Of a stretch of DNA of 27,681 nucleotides, positions 22,060 through 27,681 are shown piece after piece (position 1 is the first letter of the stretch; every line of letters begins with the position of its first letter). The stretch spans positions 1 to 27,681 of the forward strand of contig JBOHCT010000030.1 in NCBI GenBank assembly GCA_050699055.1, written 5' to 3'. Under the pieces are notes generated by a model. The model saw nothing but the letters and a program-made list of their open reading frames with translations. It was not told where the DNA came from and ran no database searches. Source of the DNA: JBOHCT01 sp050699055 (GTDB taxonomy: Bacteria > Actinomycetota > Actinomycetes > Streptosporangiales > JBOHCT01). Position numbers and translations under genes: made by a program.

Positions 22060-23381
22060 GGTCGTGCCGGGTCGCGGGCGGCGGCAACCTCCGTCCGCTC
22101 CGTGGCCGCGACGCGCCGGGAGCCGTACCAGTACACGAGGCTGGTGAGCGCGTACCCGCCCGCGACGACGCCGAGCACCGCGTAGGACTTGCCGGTCTCG
22201 GGCAGCGTGAACGCCGCGAAAGCGGCCGCCGAGACGAACGACATGTTGAAGAGCATGTCGTAAAAGGAGAACACCCGTCCGCGGTAGGCGTCGTCGATTT
22301 GTTCCTGCACGAGCGTGTCGACACAGATCTTGGCCCCCTGCGAGATCGCCCCGAGGAAGAAGGCGCCGATGATGTAGGGGACTTCCGCGTACGGCACCCC
22401 GAACCCGATCTGGACGGCACTCGCGAGCACGAACAAGCCGGCGATCCAGGCCTCCTTGCGCAGCCGCGTGGTGACGCTCGGCGTGACAAGCGCGGCGGCG
22501 AAGTAGCCGGCCCCCGAGGCCACGAGGACGAGTAGCAGCCCCCTGGCGCCGGCGTCGACCGCGTTCTCGGGGTAGAAGTAGTTGCGGTACAGCAGGGCGG
22601 TCGCGATCGTCCAGATGCCGTAGAAGAAGCGGTGTGCCGCGATCGCCCCGAGAGCCGCGCCAGCGCCGCGTCGTCTCCACACGTGCCGGGCACCGTCGGC
22701 GAGCCCCCGGGCCACTCTGCGCAGCGCCTCGCGGGTCTGCGGGAGGCGGGGGTCGAAGTCGGGTCCGAGCTGGTTCTTGCCCATCGTCAGCGCGGCGATC
22801 GAGGAGCAGAGGTACAGGCCGCCCGCGCACAGCAAGATGAGCGCGCTCGCGTCCGCTGATGTGCCGAAAATCGCTCGCAGGCCGTATCCGAGGCCGCCGC
22901 CGCCGAACGCGATGACCGCGCCCGACGTCGTGGACACGGAGTTCGCCATCACGAGTTCGGCGTAGGCGACGACGTGGGGCAGCGACGCGGAGAGCGCGGC
23001 GAGGAAGAAGCGGTTGACCGAGAGCGCGGCCAGGGCGGCGCCGTAGAAGGCCGGCCCCTCGAGGCGCGACGCGACGAGCCAGGCGAGGAGAACGATCACG
23101 GCCGCGCGGATGATGTTCGAGAAGACGAGCACCTGGCGGCGGCGCCAGCGGTCGAGCAGCACCCCGGCGAACGGTCCCACCAGCGAGTAGGGGAGGAGCA
23201 GCACGGCGAACGCGGCCGCCGCCTTGGCCGCCGTCGCCTGCCTGCCTGGCGAGAAGAAGACGTAGCTCGCGAGCGCTACCTGGAAGACACCGTCGGAGGC
23301 CTGGGAGACGAGCCGCGTCGCGTACAGCCGACGGAACCCGGACCCTCGTACGACAGTGCCCAGGTCTCCGAGAAATGACAC
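22056..23381 (-). CDS. MFS transporter
   Basis: A 441-residue major facilitator superfamily protein with about 12 hydrophobic segments in two halves separated by a charged loop (about 205-240). The motif between helices 2 and 3 appears as GPFAGVLLDRWRRRQVL (about 68-84), a good match to the GxxxDRxGRR family pattern. The second-half equivalent is less clear. It resembles drug or metabolite exporters; the substrate is unknown. Start GTG 23381. It follows the ABC permease gene by 62 bp in the same direction, so it may be read from that operon or have its own promoter. Confidence 0.85.
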   Translation of the reverse strand: MSFLGDLGTVVRGSGFRRLYATRLVSQASDGVFQVALASYVFFSPGRQATAAKAAAAFAVLLLPYSLVGPFAGVLLDRWRRRQVLVFSNIIRAAVIVLLAWLVASRLEGPAFYGAALAALSVNRFFLAALSASLPHVVAYAELVMANSVSTTSGAVIAFGGGGLGYGLRAIFGTSADASALILLCAGGLYLCSSIAALTMGKNQLGPDFDPRLPQTREALRRVARGLADGARHVWRRRGAGAALGAIAAHRFFYGIWTIATALLYRNYFYPENAVDAGARGLLLVLVASGAGYFAAALVTPSVTTRLRKEAWIAGLFVLASAVQIGFGVPYAEVPYIIGAFFLGAISQGAKICVDTLVQEQIDDAYRGRVFSFYDMLFNMSFVSAAAFAAFTLPETGKSYAVLGVVAGGYALTSLVYWYGSRRVAATERTEVAAARDPARP

Positions 23382-23443
23382 GCACTCAGGCTACGCTCGC
23401 CCTCCCGACCGCGACCTCTCAGGCAGCCGCACCGGCTGTGGTC

Positions 23444-24412
23444 TCAGGTGAGGCGTACCCGCGGGTCGAGGACGACGTAGATGAAGTCGACGATGATGTT
23501 CGCGACGACGACGAACGCCGAGGCGAGCATGATCACCCCGATGATCGCCGGAAGGTCCCGGGTAGTCACCGACTGGATCGCGAGCTGGCCGAGCCCGTGC
23601 AGGTTGAAAATGGTCTCGGTGATGAGCACGCCGCCCACCGCCGTCCCGACGTCGATGCCGAACTGCGTGACGACCGGCGTGAGCCCGCTGCGCAAGCCGT
23701 GCCGGAAGATCACCCGTCGCTCCCTGATGCCCTTGGACCGCGCCGTACGGATGTAGTCCTCCCCGAGGACGTCGAGCATCGAGCCGCGGGTGAGCCGGAC
23801 GTAGGTGGCCGCCAGCACCAGCGCGAGCGTGACCCACGGCAGGATCAGGTGCTGCGCCCAGGCCCCGGGGTTCTGCACGAACGGCACGTACCCCCCGGCC
23901 GGGAAGAACGTGATCCCCGCGGCGACGTGGAACTGGTAGAAGAAGAAGTACAGCAGGACGATGCCGAGGAGGAACGTCGGCATCGAGTAGAAGATCAAGG
24001 CGAAGACCGTCGCCGAACGGTCGGCGAGCGAGCGTGTCTTCACCGCCGACAGCACACCCGTGCTGATCCCGACGAGGGCCCAGATCACGGCCGCGCCGGC
24101 GACGAGCGAGAGCGACACCGGCAGCCGGTTGAGCAGCATCGACGTCACGGCCTCGTGCGAGTAGTAGGAGTAGCCCAGGTTCCCGTGCAGGAGCTTCCAC
24201 AGGAAGTGGCCGTACTGCACGTACAGCGGCTGGTCGAGCCCGAGGTTGTGGTTGATGGTCGCCACGACCTGCGGAGTGGCCTTCTGACCCGCGATGAGCC
24301 GCGCGACGTTGTGCGGCGCCGCGAAGAACAGCACGAACACCGCGACGCTGATGATCCAGATGACGAGCAGGCCGAGGAGGATTCGGCGGACGAGGAACCG
24401 CAGGATCGCCAT
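23444..24412 (-). CDS. ABC transporter permease, DppB/OppB type
   Basis: A 322-residue membrane subunit of a peptide/nickel-class ABC importer. The N-terminal helix LVRRILLGLLVIWIISVAVF is typical of DppB, followed by a large external loop with GLDQPLYVQYGHFLWKLLHG and LGYSYYSHEAV. The cytoplasmic coupling motif is in EDYIRTARSKGIRERRVI, with the EAA-like Gly, and the end is DPRVRLT. About six membrane helices. The frame is open to 24592, but ATG 24412 has GGGAG at five bases and the correct family start (MAILRFLVRR). It is 11 bp after the DppC-type permease and is last of the four transporter genes. Confidence 0.92.
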   Translation of the reverse strand: MAILRFLVRRILLGLLVIWIISVAVFVLFFAAPHNVARLIAGQKATPQVVATINHNLGLDQPLYVQYGHFLWKLLHGNLGYSYYSHEAVTSMLLNRLPVSLSLVAGAAVIWALVGISTGVLSAVKTRSLADRSATVFALIFYSMPTFLLGIVLLYFFFYQFHVAAGITFFPAGGYVPFVQNPGAWAQHLILPWVTLALVLAATYVRLTRGSMLDVLGEDYIRTARSKGIRERRVIFRHGLRSGLTPVVTQFGIDVGTAVGGVLITETIFNLHGLGQLAIQSVTTRDLPAIIGVIMLASAFVVVANIIVDFIYVVLDPRVRLT

Positions 24413-24423
24413 GGGGCTCCCGC

Positions 24424-25377
24424 CTAGACGCTTTCCGTTAGCAGCTTCGAGCGCGGGTCGAGCGCGTCGCGGACGCTGTCGCCAAGCAGGTTGAACGCCA
24501 GCGTCGTGAGGAGCAACGCGGCGCCGGGGAACGCGAGGAACCACCACGACACGGTGTAGTAGTCGATCGCGTCGGACAGCATGTTCCCCCACGTCGCGGT
24601 CGGCGGGGGGACACCGAGCCCGAGGAACGAGATCGTCGCGCCGAACACGATCGAGATCGGGATGAGGATCGTCGCGTAGACGATGAGCGGAGCCATCAGG
24701 TTCGGCAGGATGTCGACGAACATGATGCGCAGGTCACGCGCGCCGAGAGAGCGTGCGGCCTCGACGTACTCCCTCTCCTTGGCCGAGAGGGTCTGCCCGC
24801 GGATGATGCGGCCGACCGCCGCCCAGCTGAAGAAGGCGATGACGGCGATCTCGACGCCGAGGCTCGGCCCGAGAACGGCGGCCAGGGCGACGGCGGCCAG
24901 CAGGAAGGGGAACGACAGCACGACGTCCATCAGGCGGGACAGGATGGTGTCGACGACACCGCCGAGGTAACCGGAGAGCAGTCCGATGATGACGCCGGCC
25001 GCGCACGAGAGACCGCTGCAGATCGCTCCGATGAGCAGCGAGATGCGGGCGCCGTAACAGACCCGTACGAGGATGTCGCGCCCCAGGTCGTCCGTGCCGA
25101 GGAGGAACGTCGAGTTCGGCGACTTCGGGATCCCCGCGGGAGAGAGCCCGATGGAGCGGTACTGATGGTTTGGCGGGTGTCCGACGGCGTGGGAGATGAC
25201 GCCGGCGAAGATCGCGATGAGGCCGATGCAGACGATGACGCCGAGCGAGATCATCGCGGCGCGGTCGCGGCGGAGCCGCTCCCACGCGAGCGTCCAAGGA
25301 CTGCGTCCCCTAACCCGCTGTTCGGGGTAGACGACCTCGGGCATGGGTGGCTGCGGCTGGTAGACGTCTGCCGTCAT
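24424..25377 (-). CDS. ABC transporter permease, DppC/OppC type
   Basis: A 317-residue permease partner of the DppB-type protein. The N-terminal cytoplasmic part leads into WERLRRDRAAMISLGVIV, typical of DppC. The external loop has LLGTDDLGRDILVRVCYGARISLL, a hallmark of the family (positions about 92-115, key GTDDLGRD). The coupling motif is REYVEAARSLGARDLRIM. The end is GDSVRDALDPRSKLLT. Start ATG 25377 overlaps the stop of the upstream ATPase gene by four bases (ATGA), so translation is coupled. Confidence 0.93.
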   Translation of the reverse strand: MTADVYQPQPPMPEVVYPEQRVRGRSPWTLAWERLRRDRAAMISLGVIVCIGLIAIFAGVISHAVGHPPNHQYRSIGLSPAGIPKSPNSTFLLGTDDLGRDILVRVCYGARISLLIGAICSGLSCAAGVIIGLLSGYLGGVVDTILSRLMDVVLSFPFLLAAVALAAVLGPSLGVEIAVIAFFSWAAVGRIIRGQTLSAKEREYVEAARSLGARDLRIMFVDILPNLMAPLIVYATILIPISIVFGATISFLGLGVPPPTATWGNMLSDAIDYYTVSWWFLAFPGAALLLTTLAFNLLGDSVRDALDPRSKLLTESV

Positions 25378-26504
25378 CGTGGCGGCCCCCCTCCGATGTC
25401 GAGGCTTGCTTGTTGAACGTCGGCCTCCCGCTCCGGTTGTTCTATCGAGGGGGACGCCTGGGTGAGGTCCTCGCCCTCGGCTACCGGGAAGTGGCAGGCG
25501 GCCACGTGGCTGGAGTCGTCACCCAGCTTTGGCTCGAGCGGCGGTTCCTCGTCGACGCAGCGTCGCCGCGCCTTCGGGCAGCGGGGGTGGAAGCTACACC
25601 CCGACGGAGGGCTCACCGGCGACGGCACGTCGCCCGCGAGCACGATCCGTTCCCGCTGTTCGGAGGTGTCGGGGTCCGGGACGGGAACCGCTGACAGCAG
25701 TGCGTTGGTATAAGGGTGCCGCGGCCTGGTGTGCAGTTCCTCGGTGTCGGCGACCTCGACGACCTGCCCGAGGTACATCACCGCGATGCGGTCGCTCACG
25801 TGCCGGATGACCGACAGGTCGTGGGCGATGAAGACGTAGGTGAGGTTGAACTCGTCCTGCAGGTCGTCGAGCAGGTTGATGACCTGTGCCTGGATCGATA
25901 CGTCCAGCGCTGCCACGGGCTCGTCCGCGACGATGAGCTTCGGGCGCAGCGCGAGGGCGCGGGCGACGCCGATGCGCTGGCGCTGGCCGCCGGAGAACTC
26001 GGCGGGGAAGCGGTTGTAGTGCTCGGGGTTGAGCCCGACGACCTCCATCAGCTCCTGCACGCGGCGTCTGCGCTCGTCGCCCTTGGCGACACCCTGGATC
26101 GCGAACGGGTCGCCGACGATCGAGCCGACGCGCCGGCGGGGGTTCAGCGAGCCGTACGGGTCCTGGAAGATCATCTGCATCTCGCGCCGGAACGGTCGCA
26201 GCTTCCCGCGGGACAGGCCGGTGATGTCGGCGCCGTCGAACGAGACACGCCCGGACGTGATGTCGTAGAGGCGGGTGATGCACCGCGCGAGCGTGGACTT
26301 GCCGCAGCCGGTCTCGCCGACGAGCCCGAGCGTCTCGCCGCGGCGGATGTCGAGGCTGACGCCGTCGACCGCGTGGACCTGCGCCTGGTTGCGGCCGAAG
26401 AAATCGCCCGTCCCCTTGACGGGGAAGTACTTGTGGACGTCCTCCAGCCGGACCAGGGCATCGTCGATAGCGTTGTCGGACGCTTCGGGATTCGTCTGTG
26501 TCAC
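25374..26504 (-). CDS. ABC transporter ATP-binding protein, DppF/OppF type
   Basis: A 376-residue ATPase subunit. Walker A is GETGCGKST, the Q-loop is in MIFQDPYGSLNPRR, the ABC signature is FSGGQRQRIGVARAL, Walker B is LIVADEPVAALDV and the H-loop is IAHDLSVI. The oligopeptide-transporter C-terminal domain has RHPYTNALLSAVP and the cysteine segment CSFHPRCPKARRRC, a likely iron-sulfur or metal site in related proteins. The HKYFPVKG N-terminus is typical of OppF. The GTG start overlaps the upstream ATPase gene stop by four bases (GTGA). Substrate is unknown: di/oligopeptides, nickel and sugars all use this family. Confidence 0.93.
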   Translation of the reverse strand: MTQTNPEASDNAIDDALVRLEDVHKYFPVKGTGDFFGRNQAQVHAVDGVSLDIRRGETLGLVGETGCGKSTLARCITRLYDITSGRVSFDGADITGLSRGKLRPFRREMQMIFQDPYGSLNPRRRVGSIVGDPFAIQGVAKGDERRRRVQELMEVVGLNPEHYNRFPAEFSGGQRQRIGVARALALRPKLIVADEPVAALDVSIQAQVINLLDDLQDEFNLTYVFIAHDLSVIRHVSDRIAVMYLGQVVEVADTEELHTRPRHPYTNALLSAVPVPDPDTSEQRERIVLAGDVPSPVSPPSGCSFHPRCPKARRRCVDEEPPLEPKLGDDSSHVAACHFPVAEGEDLTQASPSIEQPEREADVQQASLDIGGGPPR

Positions 26505-27628
26505 GTCGCTCCCCTCCGCGACCCGCTCCCCTCTCCGCGGGCCGCGCCGGGTCCGGCCACGTCGGGCGAGGCCTCCAGCCGCTCGGCGAGCTGTCGGGCG
26601 GGACCCCGCCTGTCCTGTTCCGCCGCGGCGAGGCGCCGCTCGTCGACGTCGGCGCCGAGGCCCACGACCTCCGCCGGGAGCCAGCAGGCCGACGTGTGCA
26701 TCGCTCCGCCGGCGACGGGATGCAACGGTGGCACCTCACTGATGCAGCGGTCCATGACGAACGGGCAGCGCGGATGGAAGGGGCATCCCGGCGGGATGCG
26801 AATCAGGCTGGGCGGCTGGCCCGGGATCGGAACCAGGCGCTCCTTCGCCTGCGCGGTACCCGGCACCGACTGTACGAGGCCCCGGGTGTATGGGTGATGG
26901 AGGGAGTAGTAGGTGGTGCGCCGGTCGGCGTACTCGACCGCCCGCCCGGCGTACATCACCATCACGTCGTCGGCGATGTCGGCGACCACCCCGAGGTCGT
27001 GGGTGATGAAGATCAGCGCGGTCCCGAACTCCTCCTGCAGCCGCCTCATCAGGGTCAGGACCTGCGCCTGCACCGTGACGTCGAGCGCGGTCGTCGGCTC
27101 GTCGGCGATCAGCAGCTTGGGGTTCAGCGACATCGCCATCGCGATCATGGCGCGCTGGCGCATGCCGCCGGAGAACTGGTGCGGATAGTCGTCGACCCGC
27201 TTCTCCGCCTGCGGGATGCCGACCACGCGCAGCAGGTCGGCCGCGCGGTGACGGGCCTGCCTCCTGGTCGCGTCGGTGTGGGCCCGGATCATCTCCGCGA
27301 GCTGCCAGCCCACCTTGTAGAACGGGTGCAGGCTCGACAGCGGGTCCTGGAAGATCATCGCGATCCGCACGCCGCGGACGTGGCGAAGCTCGTCCTTGGT
27401 CATGGCCAGCAGGTCGCGTCCCTCGAACAACGCCTGCCCGGAGACCCGACCTCCCTGGGTCAGGCCCATGACCGTCTGACATGTCACGCTCTTGCCCGAC
27501 CCGGACTCGCCGACGATGCCTAGGGTCCGGCCGTCTTCCACGTCGAACGTCACCCCACGGACGGCTCGAAGCACCCCGTCGGGTGTGGGGAAGGACACCG
27601 ACAGGTCCTTCACTTCCAGCAGGCTCAT
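26501..27628 (-). CDS. ABC transporter ATP-binding protein, DppD/OppD type
   Basis: A 375-residue ATPase partner. Walker A is GESGSGKSV, the Q-loop is MIFQDPLSSLHPF, the signature is FSGGMRQRAMIAMA, Walker B is LLIADEPTTALDV and the H-loop is ITHDLGVV. The oligopeptide C-terminal domain has HHPYTRGLVQSVPG and CPFHPRCPFVMDRC. About 55 extra C-terminal residues beyond the family end are Arg/Glu/Gly rich and low in complexity. It is the first transporter gene in the window; order of transcription is D-F-C-B, with ATPases first. The ATG has GAGGCGAG upstream. The solute-binding protein gene is not in the window and may lie beyond 27681. Confidence 0.93.
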   Translation of the reverse strand: MSLLEVKDLSVSFPTPDGVLRAVRGVTFDVEDGRTLGIVGESGSGKSVTCQTVMGLTQGGRVSGQALFEGRDLLAMTKDELRHVRGVRIAMIFQDPLSSLHPFYKVGWQLAEMIRAHTDATRRQARHRAADLLRVVGIPQAEKRVDDYPHQFSGGMRQRAMIAMAMSLNPKLLIADEPTTALDVTVQAQVLTLMRRLQEEFGTALIFITHDLGVVADIADDVMVMYAGRAVEYADRRTTYYSLHHPYTRGLVQSVPGTAQAKERLVPIPGQPPSLIRIPPGCPFHPRCPFVMDRCISEVPPLHPVAGGAMHTSACWLPAEVVGLGADVDERRLAAAEQDRRGPARQLAERLEASPDVAGPGAARGEGSGSRRGAT

Positions 27629-27681
27629 GCCATCTCGCCTCGTTGACGCGGGCAGATCGACCCAGGTGTGGTGGGCGACCC
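27629..27681 (-). other. Possible 3' end of an upstream transporter gene
   Basis: On the minus strand one frame is open from the window edge to a TGA that overlaps the DppD-type ATG by four bases (27628-27625). That is the coupling pattern used by the other genes of this operon. Only 17 codons are visible, so no identity can be given. Confidence 0.25.

Noticed and set aside
21196..23385. 729-aa minus-strand open frame across pcnA and the MFS gene
   Set aside because: It is antisense to pcnA and a frame-shifted shadow of the MFS gene, Arg/Ala/Gly-rich with no recognisable domain; high GC makes long spurious frames common.
24413..24592. N-terminal extension of the DppB-type permease
   Set aside because: It overlaps the DppC-type gene and is not hydrophobic; ATG 24412 has a proper ribosome binding site.
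1..27681. tRNA, rRNA, CRISPR array, insertion sequence or prophage genes
   Set aside because: I saw no cloverleaf-type sequences, spaced direct repeats, transposase or integrase motifs, or attachment-site duplications by reading; a tool-based scan could still find short RNAs.

Overview
The window is a GC-rich (around 70 %), gene-dense actinobacterial chromosome segment beside the replication origin. The first 5 kb carries rnpA (3' end)-yidD-yidC-jag-rsmG-parA-parB in the order that normally follows dnaA/rpmH, and two near-perfect parS sites lie inside parA. Gene content and order (GNAT protein, trxA/trxB, sigM, pseudokinase, murJ, DUF6049, NUDIX, pcnA) match the dnaA-proximal region of Streptomyces and Mycobacterium. 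Protein flavour suggests the Streptosporangiales/Thermomonosporaceae side of the Actinomycetota; that family-level placement is an impression, not a measurement.

Layout. 1-5036 (+): membrane-insertase, RNA-binding, rRNA methylation and chromosome segregation genes, tightly packed with GTGA overlaps. 5112-7393 (-): a PLP aminotransferase followed by a D-Ala-D-Ala ligase-like ATP-grasp enzyme. 7394-7623: divergent intergenic region with two strong inverted repeats and a candidate promoter. 7624-8241 (+): GNAT-like protein. 8565-9885 (-): trxB-trxA. 9990-12272 (+): an isolated GH31 enzyme with the complete sulfoquinovosidase signature and a twin-arginine-like signal. 12294-20417 (-): a seven-gene run: YbaK-type deacylase, NUDIX, DUF6049, murJ, MurJ-partner pseudokinase, ECF sigma factor SigM and its zinc-finger anti-sigma. 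20587-22035 (+): CCA/poly(A) nucleotidyltransferase. 22056-27628 (-): a complete Dpp/Opp-type ABC transporter without its binding protein, then an MFS transporter.

How the genes fit together. The segment combines segregation (parAB/parS), membrane biogenesis (yidC/yidD), lipid II export (murJ plus its split-off pseudokinase), an extracytoplasmic stress circuit (sigM/anti-sigma), thiol redox (trxAB) and RNA quality control (pcnA, YbaK, NUDIX). Against the mycobacterial/streptomycete template, the GH31 gene, the YbaK gene, the ligase/aminotransferase pair and the ABC/MFS block look like lineage-specific additions. No rRNA, tRNA, CRISPR, transposase or prophage was found. The main candidates for something undescribed are the solitary, probably exported sulfoquinovosidase, the paired inverted repeats at 7470-7555, and the 115-bp YbaK/NUDIX overlap.
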